Below are positions 39,037-48,392 of a stretch of 64,000 bases of DNA, piece after piece. Within the stretch, counting starts at the first letter, position 1; each line of letters opens with the position of its first letter. Source of the DNA: Tenacibaculum holothuriorum (GTDB lineage: Bacteria > Bacteroidota > Bacteroidia > Flavobacteriales > Flavobacteriaceae); the NCBI RefSeq assembly GCF_002120225.1, contig NZ_LAPZ01000007.1, forward strand, positions 124,001 through 188,000. The letters are read 5' to 3'. Made by a program: the position numbers and the translations under genes. Below the pieces are notes generated by a model. That model worked only from the letters and a program-made list of their open reading frames with translations, was not told the DNA's origin and did not search any database.

Positions 39037-39108
39037 TTTATAAATATTTATATGGTGTTAATCAAAAGCAACATGCACGATTTTCGTCAGAGGTTGATTT
39101 TGTGGCTG

Positions 39109-39137
39109 CAAATTTAGAAATTTTTAATTAATTCAAA
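39109..39137 (-). promoter_or_regulatory. -33/-7 promoter of rplS
   Basis: On the minus strand TTTG (39134-39137) and TAAATTTG (39109-39116) are separated by 17 bases, a full match to the Bacteroidota consensus. The expected leader to the ATG is about 66 bases. Confidence 0.68.
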
Positions 39138-39182
39138 GAATTTATTGTATAAATATTTTGATTCTACAAGGTTGAAATATAG

Positions 39183-40580
39183 TTATTTAGTTCTAAATAG
39201 CTTGTTTTTTTTGTTCTCATCAACCATAATAAGCTTTTTACCAATGATATTTAAAGTGTTTTTTTCTTGGTTTTTTGGAAGAACTAAGTAAAAAGGAGTA
39301 CTGTTGTTTATTAATTGAATTAATTCTTCTTCTGAAATATTTTTGATTTTTCCTTTTGAATAGAATTGACTTGAGTAACTTTTTTCTGGATGAAAATAAA
39401 TAACTGTATCGTCTTTAATATTTTGTTCTATTAAATATTTATCTGTATTAGATAAGGTTTCAATTTTATTAGAAAAGCTTCCATAAATAAAAGCAAATAG
39501 CGCTAAAATTGGTATGACTAAAGAAATACCAATGACAAGTTTTTGTTGTTTAATATTTTTCCAGAAATGGGTTACTAATAAAGCAATAGGAACCATTATT
39601 GGCATTATATACGGATGGATTAAACTTTTAGAAATGGTGAAGAAAATAGGTGTCCATAATAACCAAAAGAACAAAAAGATAACCCAAGAATTGTTTTTGA
39701 TATCAGTTTTATGTTTCCAAATTTTTCCTATGATAACTTGAATCCAAGGTAAGGCAAAAGCTAATAAGAATAACCAAATCATACCTAAAGGCTGCTGTTT
39801 TGGAAATCCGTATTTATCACCACTCCAAGAGCTATCGAAAAAACGTTTAAAATGTTCTCCAACTATAAAGTAATCGATAAAACCCGGTGTTTTTTGTTCT
39901 GCTAAATAATACCAAGGTAAAGCGATAATGGCAATTATAGCTATTCCTGTAAAAAAGTTGAATTGTTTAAATATTTTAAAAAATGATTTGGTATAAAGTG
40001 ACCAAAAAAATATTGGCGGAAGCGTTAAGATTAAAACGATTGGTCCTTTAGCTAAAAGTCCTAGCCCTATTCCGACAAAAGCTAAATGTTTCCATATTTT
40101 ATTCTCGTTGTTGTGCATTCCTTCCCAAAAGGATAGCATAACTAATGAAACACAAAACATTAGTGATGTATCTGTAGAAACTACCCCAGCATGAATTAAA
40201 AATTCAGGAATAGTTAAGGCGATGAATCCAGGTAAATAAAAAGGTAAATCTTCTCTCTTAGCATATTTACCGATTAAAAATATAATAATGATTGATAAGA
40301 TCAAATAAGGTAACCTTACAGCAAATTCATTTGAACCGAAAATTTCTATACTTAAAGCCGATAACCAAGTAGAAAGTGGTGGTTTTGCCCAAAAAGGAAC
40401 ATTATAATCTATTTGTGGAGTTATATAATCGTTCGTTTCAGCCATTATACGAGCTATTTCTGCATAACGAGCTTCGGTTTTATCCATTAAAGGAATACCA
40501 CTGTTTAATACTAATCTTAAAAGAATTAATAAAAGTACCGATATAGTAAAAAAGTGTTTCTTAAAAAATGGAGTATTCAT
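39183..40580 (-). CDS. GT39/ArnT-like membrane glycosyltransferase
   Basis: A 465-residue integral membrane protein with about ten transmembrane helices. The first periplasmic loop carries DKTEARYAEIARIM near residues 33-46 and the WAKPPLSTWL motif near 65-74. This matches the PMT/ArnT (GT39-like) enzymes that move a sugar from a polyprenyl-phosphate donor to lipid A, protein or another acceptor on the periplasmic side. It lies 8 bases after a GT2 gene that could make the lipid-linked sugar donor. The acceptor is unknown. Confidence 0.85.
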   Translation of the reverse strand: MNTPFFKKHFFTISVLLLILLRLVLNSGIPLMDKTEARYAEIARIMAETNDYITPQIDYNVPFWAKPPLSTWLSALSIEIFGSNEFAVRLPYLILSIIIIFLIGKYAKREDLPFYLPGFIALTIPEFLIHAGVVSTDTSLMFCVSLVMLSFWEGMHNNENKIWKHLAFVGIGLGLLAKGPIVLILTLPPIFFWSLYTKSFFKIFKQFNFFTGIAIIAIIALPWYYLAEQKTPGFIDYFIVGEHFKRFFDSSWSGDKYGFPKQQPLGMIWLFLLAFALPWIQVIIGKIWKHKTDIKNNSWVIFLFFWLLWTPIFFTISKSLIHPYIMPIMVPIALLVTHFWKNIKQQKLVIGISLVIPILALFAFIYGSFSNKIETLSNTDKYLIEQNIKDDTVIYFHPEKSYSSQFYSKGKIKNISEEELIQLINNSTPFYLVLPKNQEKNTLNIIGKKLIMVDENKKNKLFRTK

Positions 40581-40588
40581 AAGAGTAG

Positions 40589-41347
40589 TTATTTTTTATA
40601 TTGTCTTCCTATAGCAAGTAAATCGAACCAAAGTTTGAACATGTATGTAAATTCAACTCTAGAATCATCGGTGTCCAACCAAGCTTTTAAAGGAACTTCT
40701 TTAGTAAGTGTATGAAGTTGTTTTCTACCATACATTTTAATTAATCGATGAAAAATTTCAACATCAAATAACCATTTTGATATAAAACTGTTTTTAAAAA
40801 CTGAAGGAACTAAATCTGTTTTAAAAACTTTACAGCCACATTGAGTATCGTAAACTTTTAGTCTTAATTGTAAGGAAATAAGAGTAGCGATAATTCTTCC
40901 TATAAAAAAGCGATAAAACTTTCTTTTTATATTGTTGTCGAGTTTAGAAATTCTTGATCCGAAAGCAAAAATTACTTCATCATTTACAAAGTTACTTACT
41001 CGAATACATTCTTCTAAAGAAGTAGCTAAATCGGCATCTAAGTAAGCAATTTTATCATAACAAAAATGTTCATTACAATGAAGAAATCCTTTTCTTACCG
41101 CTTCAGCTTTTCCAACATTTTCTTTTAAGGATAAAAAAGTAATAGATGCTGGGTGTTCTTCAGACAATCGTTGTAAAACTTCATTGGTATTGTCTTGCGA
41201 ACCATCATTAACAAAGCAAATAAGAATGTTATTGTTTTCTTTTTGTTCAACAAAGCTTTTAAACTGTTGAATAGGTAACCTTGTTTCTTCATTATAACAA
41301 GGTACTACAATAACTAATTGATATGTATTAGAATTATTAGTTATCAT
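40589..41347 (-). CDS. Family 2 glycosyltransferase (polyprenyl-phosphate sugar synthase-like)
   Basis: A 252-residue cytosolic GT-A enzyme. N-terminal [14 protein letters not shown] near 12-25, VNDGSQDNT near 46-54, the metal-binding [10 protein letters not shown] near 97-106, and QCGCKVFK near 167-174. The arrangement resembles dolichol/polyprenyl-phosphate mannose or glucose synthases but without a C-terminal membrane domain. Its start overlaps the end of trmD by 11 bases. Together with the GT39 gene it probably forms a donor-and-transferase pair for envelope glycosylation; the specificity is unknown. Confidence 0.87.
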   Translation of the reverse strand: MITNNSNTYQLVIVVPCYNEETRLPIQQFKSFVEQKENNNILICFVNDGSQDNTNEVLQRLSEEHPASITFLSLKENVGKAEAVRKGFLHCNEHFCYDKIAYLDADLATSLEECIRVSNFVNDEVIFAFGSRISKLDNNIKRKFYRFFIGRIIATLISLQLRLKVYDTQCGCKVFKTDLVPSVFKNSFISKWLFDVEIFHRLIKMYGRKQLHTLTKEVPLKAWLDTDDSRVEFTYMFKLWFDLLAIGRQYKK

Positions 41348-42017
41348 CTAATAAATCGGGTCTTATTTCTTGTGTACGTTTATAAGCTTGTTCACTTCGC
41401 CACTCTTCAATTTTTGGAAAATTACCCGAAAGTAATACTTCAGGAACTTTCATTCCGTCAAATTCTGAAGGTCTTGTGTAAACAGGAGGCGAAAGTAAAT
41501 TGTCTTGAAAACTATCAGTTAATGCTGATGTTTCATCTCCCAGAACTCCTGGGATTAATCGAATAACAGCATCGCATAAAACCGCTGCAGCTAATTCTCC
41601 ACCTGTTAAAACATAGTCGCCAATAGAAATTTCTTTGGTAACATATTTATCTCTTACACGTTGATCGACACCTTTGTAATGCCCTGTTAAAATAAGAATA
41701 TTTTCTTTTAAGGAAAGCGTGTTTGCAGTTGCTTGATTTAACGTTTTTGCATCTGGAGTCATATAAATGATCTCATCATAACTACGTTCAGCTAATAACT
41801 TTTCAATACACTCAGAAATAGGTTTAATCATTAAAACCATACCAGCGCCACCACCAAATTGATAGTCGTCTACTTGTCGGTAATTACCAATTCCGTATTC
41901 TCTTAAATTATGAAAATGTACCTCTGCCAATCCTTTTTCGATAGCTCTTTTCATCATAGAGTTTTCAAAAGGACTTTTTATTAAATCGGGTTCTACAGTT
42001 ATAATATCAATTCGCAT
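41337..42017 (-). CDS. trmD: tRNA (guanine(37)-N1)-methyltransferase
   Basis: TrmD methylates N1 of G37 in tRNAs reading CNN codons, preventing frameshifts. The 226-residue SPOUT protein shows [18 protein letters not shown] near 50-67, the trefoil-knot segments [12 protein letters not shown] near 111-122 and [16 protein letters not shown] near 130-145, and [14 protein letters not shown] -7 box four bases before the ATG suggests a leaderless transcript. It leads the transcript trmD-GT2-GT39. Confidence 0.96.
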   Translation of the reverse strand: MRIDIITVEPDLIKSPFENSMMKRAIEKGLAEVHFHNLREYGIGNYRQVDDYQFGGGAGMVLMIKPISECIEKLLAERSYDEIIYMTPDAKTLNQATANTLSLKENILILTGHYKGVDQRVRDKYVTKEISIGDYVLTGGELAAAVLCDAVIRLIPGVLGDETSALTDSFQDNLLSPPVYTRPSEFDGMKVPEVLLSGNFPKIEEWRSEQAYKRTQEIRPDLLDDN

Positions 42018-42021
42018 AGTG

Positions 42022-42029
42022 CAAAAGTA
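42022..42029 (-). promoter_or_regulatory. -7 promoter box for trmD
   Basis: On the minus strand TACTTTTG matches TAnnTTTG exactly and ends four bases before the trmD ATG, the same geometry as the methyltransferase at 84 and murQ. Confidence 0.5.
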
Positions 42030-42061
42030 GGTGTTTTCTTATGAATTTGAATAGATAAATA

Positions 42062-42931
42062 TTAAGGAAAAATCTTTTTAAATTTTTTAGGAAGTTCAGA
42101 TGTAATTATTAGCTTTTCTTGGGTGAAAGGATGTGTAAATTGTAAGGAATTTGCATGTAAATACAAACCTTTACCTTTTAACAGCTTATCTTTTAAATGA
42201 TATTCTCGATCTCCTAAAATCGGATTTCCAATTGAAAATAAATGTTTTCTTAGTTGATGTTTTCTTCCTGTTATAGGAAAAAGTTGTACTAGGTTTAAAA
42301 ACTCAAAACGTTCTGAAATTACTGTTTGTTCTACTTTAAACTGAGTAATAGCTTTTTTATTTTCTAAAGGAAGGTTAATCTCGTCTTCAGATTCCATTTT
42401 ACCAATGCTGATAGCGTAGTAAGCCTTTCGAATTTCTTTATTTTCAAAAAGTTTGGATAAAATTCTGATACTAGAACTCGTTTTTCCAATTAATAATAAA
42501 CCACTTGTGGGATAATCTAATCGGTGAATAGGAGTGGGGCGAATAGCATCAGGCTGCGTACTCTTTTGTAAGTTTTGAGGTAACGCATTATAAATAGTCA
42601 CAAAACTATTACCGCTTACCACAACTCCGGGAGGTTTTTCAATAACAGCTAAAAAATCATCTTCATAATGAACTTTTAAAGGAACTTTTAATTTGTCAAT
42701 AGCTTTTGGGAGTTCATTAACTTGGTATAAAGTAATAGTTTCTCCACCTTTAATAAATAATGCTGTAGTTCCAATTGTATCATTGACAAAAATTAACTCT
42801 TTTTTAATAGCTTTTTTAAATCCCGATTTTGTAGGTAAAGTTTTAAAAATGCCTACACCATATTCTTGTAAACGAATAGGAGTTTCTAATTCAGGAACTA
42901 AATGAGATTCTATGATTGATTTTTCTTTCAA
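42062..42931 (-). CDS. RluA-family RNA pseudouridine synthase
   Basis: A 289-residue enzyme that isomerises uridine to pseudouridine in rRNA or tRNA. The catalytic aspartate is Asp139 in HRLDYPTSG, with GRKHQLRKH further on and a C-terminal LHANSLQFTHPF segment; all are typical of RluA-type synthases. The N-terminal part (FVNDTIGTTALFIKGGETI) is a diverged S4-like region. The exact target site cannot be assigned. It is third in a transcript after the acpH-like gene and ggt (11-base gap), but has no functional link to them. Confidence 0.9.
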   Translation of the reverse strand: MKEKSIIESHLVPELETPIRLQEYGVGIFKTLPTKSGFKKAIKKELIFVNDTIGTTALFIKGGETITLYQVNELPKAIDKLKVPLKVHYEDDFLAVIEKPPGVVVSGNSFVTIYNALPQNLQKSTQPDAIRPTPIHRLDYPTSGLLLIGKTSSSIRILSKLFENKEIRKAYYAISIGKMESEDEINLPLENKKAITQFKVEQTVISERFEFLNLVQLFPITGRKHQLRKHLFSIGNPILGDREYHLKDKLLKGKGLYLHANSLQFTHPFTQEKLIITSELPKKFKKIFP

Positions 42932-42942
42932 TTAAAAATAGA

Positions 42943-44628
42943 TTAAAATCCAGCGGCTTTATCATCTCCACGAGGATCAGCACCTCCTTCTAATTTTCCG
43001 TTAGGTAATACTAAAATTCCTTCAACTTTACCAATTACAGGTGAGTTTGTTTCGTCTAAAGTATATCCTAATTGTTGTAACTCATTTTTCACTTCTTGTT
43101 GAAATCCGTTAGGTTCCATTTTAATCACATCGGGTAACCATTGATGATGAAAACGTGGTTGATTAATAGCTTCTTGCATTCCCATTTTGTGTTCGTGAAC
43201 ATTTAAAATAGTTTGTAATACTGAAGTGATAATTGTAGAACCACCTGGAGTTCCAACAACCATCCATAGTTTGTCATTTTTCTCAACAATTGTTGGAGTC
43301 ATAGAACTTAGCATACGTTTTTCTGGTTCAATTTCATTGGCTTCAGCACCAATTAAACCAAACATATTAGGTACACCTGGTTTACTGCTAAAATCATCCA
43401 TTTCATTATTAAGGAAGAAACCTAATTCAGAACAATATAATTTTGAACCGTAAGCACCGTTAATTGTTGTAGTAACAGAAACAGCATTTCCGAACTGATC
43501 TACGATAGAGTAGTGGGTTGTTTCATCACTTTCTACCATTTGGATATTTCCATGAGATACTTCTGATGATTTTGTAGGAACCTCGAATGAAAAACTCTTC
43601 ATTCTATCATTAGAGTATGTTTTTGATATTAACTCTTTCATAGGGATTTTTACAAAATCAGGATCACCTAAAAAGTGACTTCTATCTGCATAAGCTCTTC
43701 TTTCTGCTTCTGTAATTACTTGAATAGATTTCGTTGTATTGTGTCCTAATTTGTCTAAATCAAAAGGTTCAATAGCGTTCATTATTTGCGCTAAACAAAT
43801 TCCACCACTAGAAGGAGGAGACATAGAAATTACTCGTAAATCATCATATTGAAAAGTAATTGGAGTTCTCCATTTAGCTTCGAATTTAGCTAAATCTTCT
43901 TCGGTAACATAGCCGCCATTGGTTTGTAAAAAAGAAGCTAGTTTTTTTGCAGTTTTTCCTTTGTAAAACTCATCTCTTCCATTTTGTTGAATACGAGTTA
44001 AAGTTTCTGCTAAAGCATTATATTTTATGGTATCTCCTTTTTTCCAAGCTTTGTCAAAAAGGATACTGTCTTTGTTGGCTTGTAAAAAGTAATGTTGGTA
44101 TTTTTTTATACGGTCTTCTTGTTTTTGAGTAACAATAACACCTCGTTTAGCTAAATCGATTACTGGCTGCATAATTTCTTCAATAGGCAAAGAACCAAAC
44201 TTTTTATGTGAAGCGAAGACACCAGCTACAGTACCTGGTACTCCAACGGCAGTAGCCCCCAGTGTGCTTTTGTTTTTAATTACATTTCCTAAGCTATCGA
44301 GGTACATGTTTTTATGAGCAGAAAGAGGTGCTTTTTCTCTATAATCTAATGCACCTATTTCACCATTGTTTTTTCGATAAACCATAAATCCACCACCACC
44401 TATATTTCCTGCATACGGATAAGCAACTGCTAGCGCCAATTCTGTAGCAGCCATTGCATCGAATGCATTTCCACCTTTTTCTAAAATTTGAACACCAATT
44501 TTTGAAGCTTCTTCACGTGCAGAAACTACCATAGCTTTATCAGAAATTAATCCTATAATTTTTTCAGGATTCTTTTTACACGAAGAAATAGCAATAGCAA
44601 ATAGGCTATATATAAATAGTTTTTTCAT
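42943..44628 (-). CDS. ggt: Gamma-glutamyltransferase, lipoprotein form
   Basis: Hydrolyses or transfers the gamma-glutamyl group of glutathione and related peptides. The 561-residue precursor autocleaves before a catalytic threonine; the expected motif ETTHYSIVDQFGNAVSVT is near residue 368-385. Substrate-binding GTPGGSTIIT and NNEMDDF are also present. The N-terminus is a lipobox signal peptide (AISSC, Cys17), so the enzyme is anchored to a membrane. Since the organism appears to make bacillithiol, its substrates are more likely external gamma-glutamyl compounds. It lies 9 bases from the upstream acpH-like gene. Confidence 0.94.
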   Translation of the reverse strand: MKKLFIYSLFAIAISSCKKNPEKIIGLISDKAMVVSAREEASKIGVQILEKGGNAFDAMAATELALAVAYPYAGNIGGGGFMVYRKNNGEIGALDYREKAPLSAHKNMYLDSLGNVIKNKSTLGATAVGVPGTVAGVFASHKKFGSLPIEEIMQPVIDLAKRGVIVTQKQEDRIKKYQHYFLQANKDSILFDKAWKKGDTIKYNALAETLTRIQQNGRDEFYKGKTAKKLASFLQTNGGYVTEEDLAKFEAKWRTPITFQYDDLRVISMSPPSSGGICLAQIMNAIEPFDLDKLGHNTTKSIQVITEAERRAYADRSHFLGDPDFVKIPMKELISKTYSNDRMKSFSFEVPTKSSEVSHGNIQMVESDETTHYSIVDQFGNAVSVTTTINGAYGSKLYCSELGFFLNNEMDDFSSKPGVPNMFGLIGAEANEIEPEKRMLSSMTPTIVEKNDKLWMVVGTPGGSTIITSVLQTILNVHEHKMGMQEAINQPRFHHQWLPDVIKMEPNGFQQEVKNELQQLGYTLDETNSPVIGKVEGILVLPNGKLEGGADPRGDDKAAGF

Positions 44629-44637
44629 AAAAATAGG

Positions 44638-45222
44638 TTAGACAGTTAATTGGTACTGTGAAGCGAATTCTTTTAATTCTTTGAAAAATGAAGTAAAGTC
44701 TTTTTCAAAATCGGAATAGTGATTTAGTAAATCTTCTGTAGCTAAGTTCATTTGAGACTTACCATTGGTTCTACGATTCATACCGTTGAGAACTTCTTGA
44801 ATTCCTTTGGCAAATTGATAATTATACAACCAATTATATTGAATCATATACGGTAACATTTCTTGAGTTTTTTCTGGAAGTATCTTAATATTCTCATTTA
44901 GTAATTGATACACGGAGTTTACATAAACACCTAACGGAATTTCAGAATAATTCTTCCAGTTTTTAGCTAAAAAATGATCGTAGAAAATATCGATAATTAC
45001 TCCGTCGTAATGTCTGTACCTTTCATGTAGTCTGTGTTTACTTTTACGAACAATTTCATGGGAATCGGTAAAACTATCAATTTGTCGATGTAGAGTAATT
45101 CCTTTTTGAATCTCTTCTGAGAAATGAGAAAAATTTCTTCCTTTTACATGATCTGCAATAAAATTGCCAATCATTAACTCTTTATTATTACCAGAAAGGT
45201 ATAAATGCGCCAAAAAATTCAT
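44638..45222 (-). CDS. Acyl carrier protein phosphodiesterase-like protein (AcpH family)
   Basis: A 194-residue protein of the AcpH family (DUF479), which removes phosphopantetheine from acyl carrier protein in E. coli. The N-terminus NFLAHLYLSGNN, then MIGNFIADHVKG, and HRQIDSFTDSHEIVRKSK carry the HD-like His/Asp residues. A longer frame to 45249 adds nine residues (MWFFVYIYQ) not typical of the family, so the ATG at 45222 is used. A near-match -7 box (TACATTTA) ends four bases before it. Confidence 0.85.
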   Translation of the reverse strand: MNFLAHLYLSGNNKELMIGNFIADHVKGRNFSHFSEEIQKGITLHRQIDSFTDSHEIVRKSKHRLHERYRHYDGVIIDIFYDHFLAKNWKNYSEIPLGVYVNSVYQLLNENIKILPEKTQEMLPYMIQYNWLYNYQFAKGIQEVLNGMNRRTNGKSQMNLATEDLLNHYSDFEKDFTSFFKELKEFASQYQLTV

Positions 45223-45236
45223 TTGATAAATGTAAA

Positions 45237-45266
45237 CAAAAAACCACAACTAAAAAGCTGTGGTTT
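45237..45266 (-). terminator. Intrinsic terminator after pepD
   Basis: AAACCACA (45241-45248) pairs with TGTGGTTT (45259-45266), and on the minus strand the stem is followed by a T-rich run. It lies 20 bases past the pepD stop and separates it from the acpH-like gene. Confidence 0.65.
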
Positions 45267-45285
45267 AAATTAGATGTTAACATCC

Positions 45286-46752
45286 TTAATTTTTTGATGG
45301 AGTATTCTTTAGAATTTCTAATAAATACTTCCAGAATTTTTGAGTTGATGAGATTTGTGCTCGTTCATCTGGTGAATGTGCTCCTCTGATATTTGGACCA
45401 AAAGAAATCATATCCATATTAGGATAGTTCGTTCCTAAAATACCGCATTCTAAACCTGCGTGACAAGCGGCAACGTGAGGTTGCTCTCCATCATTCATTT
45501 TTACATATAAATCGGTTAATACTTTTAAGATTTCTGAATTTACGTTTGGTAACCAACCAGGATACGATCCTGAAAATTCAACATCGAAACCAGCTAATTC
45601 AAAAGCAGAACGTAATGAATTTGCTAAATCCCACTTATTAGTTTCTGATGAAGAACGTGTTAAACAACCTATTTTAATAGCTCCATCTTTTACAATTACA
45701 CGTGCGATATTGTTGGAAGTTTCAACTAAATCCTCAATATCTGGACTCATACGGTATACGCCATTTAAAGCAGTATAGATTGCTTTTATAAGTCCTTCTT
45801 GAACTCCTAAATTCATTACCGTTTTTGGTGTTTCTACTTCTTTTAATTCAATGGTTAAGTTTTCTTCTAATGAAGCAAATTCACTCTTAATTGTATTTAT
45901 CAACTCGTTAAATTCGAATAAGAAAGGTTCTTTTGAAACTGTATCAATAACAACCGTAGCAAAACTTTCTCGCGGAATAGCGTTACGTAAACTTCCACCG
46001 TTAATTTCAGTAATACGCAAACCGTAATTTGTGAATCCGTCAAATAATAAACGATTCATAATTTTATTAGCATTTCCTAAGCCTTTGTGAATATCCATTC
46101 CAGAATGCCCACCGTTTAATCCAGTAACAGAAATTTCAAAAGCAGTAGTGTTTTCTGGAGTATTTTCTTCAGTATAAGTTCTAGTAGCAGTAATATCAAC
46201 ACCACCAGCACAACCAATACCAATTTCATCATCTTCTTCAGTATCTAAATTCAATAAAATATCTCCTGTTAAAATACCGCCTTCTAATCCCATAGCACCT
46301 GTCATACCTGTTTCTTCATCAATAGTAAATAAAGCTTCGATTGCTGGATGTGCAATATCGGTGGAAGATAAAACTGCCATGATTGAAGCTACTCCTAAAC
46401 CATTATCGGCACCAAGTGTAGTTCCTTGTGCTTTTACCCAATCACCATCAACAAACATTTTAATTCCTTCAGAATCAAAATCAAAATCGGTATCTGCATT
46501 TTTTTGACAAACCATATCTAAATGACTTTGCATTACTACCGTTTTTCTGTCTTCCATACCAGTAGTTGCTAGTTTACGAATAATTACATTTCCTACCTTA
46601 TCTACTTCGGTTGGTAAGTTTAATTTCTTACCAAAATCAATCATAAATTGAATTACTTTTTCTTCTTTTTTAGAAGGTCTTGGAACCGAGTTTAAATCGG
46701 CAAAATGATTCCAAACTGCTTTAGGTTCTAGGTTTCTAATTTCTGAACTCAT
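45286..46752 (-). CDS. pepD: Aminoacyl-histidine dipeptidase (peptidase D)
   Basis: An M20-family zinc dipeptidase that hydrolyses Xaa-His dipeptides (carnosine-like). The 488-residue protein has MQSHLDMVCQK near 75-85, TLGADNGLGVASIMA near 117-131 and TIDEETGMTGAMGL near 151-164; these carry the metal ligands and catalytic residues. The ATG at 46752 (MSSEIRNLEPKAVW) is chosen over a frame start at 46785 because it fits the family, and the -7 box at 46783-46790 would cut into the longer start. It is divergent from recR. Confidence 0.94.
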   Translation of the reverse strand: MSSEIRNLEPKAVWNHFADLNSVPRPSKKEEKVIQFMIDFGKKLNLPTEVDKVGNVIIRKLATTGMEDRKTVVMQSHLDMVCQKNADTDFDFDSEGIKMFVDGDWVKAQGTTLGADNGLGVASIMAVLSSTDIAHPAIEALFTIDEETGMTGAMGLEGGILTGDILLNLDTEEDDEIGIGCAGGVDITATRTYTEENTPENTTAFEISVTGLNGGHSGMDIHKGLGNANKIMNRLLFDGFTNYGLRITEINGGSLRNAIPRESFATVVIDTVSKEPFLFEFNELINTIKSEFASLEENLTIELKEVETPKTVMNLGVQEGLIKAIYTALNGVYRMSPDIEDLVETSNNIARVIVKDGAIKIGCLTRSSSETNKWDLANSLRSAFELAGFDVEFSGSYPGWLPNVNSEILKVLTDLYVKMNDGEQPHVAACHAGLECGILGTNYPNMDMISFGPNIRGAHSPDERAQISSTQKFWKYLLEILKNTPSKN

Positions 46753-46782
46753 CTTAAATTGTTTGTTAAATTTTTGATGTTT

Positions 46783-46790
46783 CAAAGGTA
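46783..46790 (-). promoter_or_regulatory. -7 promoter box for pepD
   Basis: On the minus strand TACCTTTG matches TAnnTTTG exactly, 30 bases before the ATG at 46752. It supports the shorter start. Confidence 0.5.
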
Positions 46791-46811
46791 CGTTTTTAGC
46801 TGTTAAAATTG

Positions 46812-46819
46812 TAATTTCG
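46812..46819 (+). promoter_or_regulatory. Near-match -7 box for recR
   Basis: TAATTTCG differs from TAnnTTTG at one base and ends four bases before the recR ATG, the same geometry as three other genes in this window. Confidence 0.4.
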
Positions 46820-46823
46820 CCGT

Positions 46824-47441
46824 ATGGATTTTTCTTCTAAACTTTTAGAAAATGCGGTAAATGAAGTGAGTCGTTTACCTGGAATTGGAAAGCGTACAGC
46901 ATTACGTTTGGTATTACATTTATTAAAACAACCTACTGAGCATACAAAGTATTTAACAGAAGCTTTGTCTGTTTTAAGGAATGAGGTGAAATCGTGTAAA
47001 AAATGCCATAATATTTCTGATACTATTTTATGTGAAATATGTGCAAATCCGAATAGACATACAGAGGTTGTTTGTGTGGTGGAAGATATTAGAGATGTAA
47101 TGGCTATTGAAAATACAGCACAATTTAAAGGTTTGTATCATGTTTTAGGAGGGAAAATTTCTCCTATAGAAGGAATTGGTCCGCAAAATCTACAAATAGA
47201 AAGCTTGGTTGAAAAGGTGAGGAATGGAGAAGTAAAAGAACTTATTTTCGCTTTGAGCTCTACCATGGAGGGTGATACTACCAACTTTTATATTTATAAG
47301 CAGATTGAAAAATATAATATTACAACTTCTACCATTGCAAGAGGAATCTCTGTGGGGGATGAGTTAGAGTATGCAGATGAAGTGACGCTGGGGAGAAGTA
47401 TTGTAAACAGAATTCCTTTTGAAAATAGTTTAAAGGCTTAA
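46824..47441 (+). CDS. recR: Recombination protein RecR
   Basis: RecR acts with RecO/RecF in loading RecA at gaps. The 205-residue protein has an N-terminal helix-hairpin-helix ([20 protein letters not shown] near 14-33), a four-cysteine zinc finger ([18 protein letters not shown] near 58-75) and a Toprim domain beginning [15 protein letters not shown] near 82-96, with [15 protein letters not shown]. All family parts and the usual length are present. It is divergent from pepD and ends in a terminator. Confidence 0.96.
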   Translation: MDFSSKLLENAVNEVSRLPGIGKRTALRLVLHLLKQPTEHTKYLTEALSVLRNEVKSCKKCHNISDTILCEICANPNRHTEVVCVVEDIRDVMAIENTAQFKGLYHVLGGKISPIEGIGPQNLQIESLVEKVRNGEVKELIFALSSTMEGDTTNFYIYKQIEKYNITTSTIARGISVGDELEYADEVTLGRSIVNRIPFENSLKA

Positions 47442-47473
47442 AAAAAACGAAGCTCTAAGGCTTCGTTTTTTTA
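47441..47473. terminator. Bidirectional intrinsic terminator
   Basis: A 13-bp inverted repeat (47441-47453 with 47460-47472) with A and T runs and a six-base loop lies between recR and the convergent lipoprotein gene. Confidence 0.85.
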
Positions 47474-47478
47474 TTTTA

Positions 47479-47859
47479 TTACTTTCTTTTAAAAGTTGTT
47501 TTACTATTACTGAAATTAACAATTAGGGTATTGTTGTTGTTTGTAAATGTTAGGTTAGCAGGTTCTTCGGTATTGCTACTGCTCTCTTTTGTAGTATATA
47601 CTCCGTTTCCTTTATTTGTCCATGTGCCAGTAGATTTAACATCTGTAGAACAGATTCCGTTTACTTCTTCATATGATGTCGAAGAAAAACTTCCATTTTG
47701 ATTAATAATGACAGTAGTTCTTTTCTCACAATCATTCACTTCATTATTGTTTCTTGAAAATAGCCCCCAAGTACCTACAAAAGGATCAAAATTTTCATCG
47801 TCTGAAGAACAAGAGACTATACTTAAAATAGCAATTGATAAGAATAAGATTTTTTTCAT
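47479..47859 (-). CDS. Small lipoprotein with lipocalin-like domain
   Basis: A 126-residue predicted lipoprotein (lipobox SIVSC, Cys17). The rest resembles lipocalin-like proteins of Bacteroidota: FVGTWGL near 26-32 (the G-x-W motif), then beta-strands and a pattern ending ITFTNNNNTLIV-like. Two cysteines (near 43 and 69) could form a disulfide. It lies next to a similar lipoprotein gene (47929-48336), so the two may be paralogues. Function unknown. Confidence 0.72.
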   Translation of the reverse strand: MKKILFLSIAILSIVSCSSDDENFDPFVGTWGLFSRNNNEVNDCEKRTTVIINQNGSFSSTSYEEVNGICSTDVKSTGTWTNKGNGVYTTKESSSNTEEPANLTFTNNNNTLIVNFSNSKTTFKRK

Positions 47860-47928
47860 ATTTTTTTGTTTTAAATTTAACAGCTAATATATGTTACTTA
47901 ACTGTATTATAGATGAGTTTTTGGGAAA

Positions 47929-48336
47929 TTATATTTTTTTTAAGATTGAATTTACACCTACAGTCGGACTCCCATTTATAATAGTTAGAGTATTTGTGTT
48001 TTCTAAATTAAATATAGCAATAATTGGTATAGAAGAATTTTGATCTTTAATTTTTAAGGTATATGTTCCGTCTTGATTCTTAAGCCAATTTCCTTGGTAA
48101 TTACTTATTAATTGACAAGATGGATTATTACTTTTTGAATATGTTTCTATATAAGCTTCTCCACTTGGTGAAAAATCTGTAGTATTCTTTTTTTTGCAAC
48201 TTGAAACTTCTTTTCCATTTTGGCTATAAAGATACCATTTACCAATAATAGGATCTTTTTTTGTGTTATTATCTTGGTTGTCTGTACAAGAGATTAAGCT
48301 TAAAATAATACCGATTATATATAAGAACTTTTTCAT
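47929..48336 (-). CDS. Small lipoprotein with lipocalin-like domain, tandem paralogue
   Basis: A 135-residue predicted lipoprotein (lipobox SLISC, Cys17) with the IIGKWYLYSQNGKEVSSC motif near 30-47, which corresponds to GTWGLFSRNNNEVNDC in the neighbour. Two later cysteines are conserved in position. Overall similarity to the gene at 47479 is moderate and points to an old tandem duplication. The genes are 69 bases apart and may have separate promoters; a one-mismatch -7 box (TATATTCG on the minus strand) lies at 48360-48367. Confidence 0.7.
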   Translation of the reverse strand: MKKFLYIIGIILSLISCTDNQDNNTKKDPIIGKWYLYSQNGKEVSSCKKKNTTDFSPSGEAYIETYSKSNNPSCQLISNYQGNWLKNQDGTYTLKIKDQNSSIPIIAIFNLENTNTLTIINGSPTVGVNSILKKI

Positions 48337-48392
48337 AGTAGGGTTTTTTAATTCGTCCGCGAATATATAGATATATTCTGACGTTATAATAA

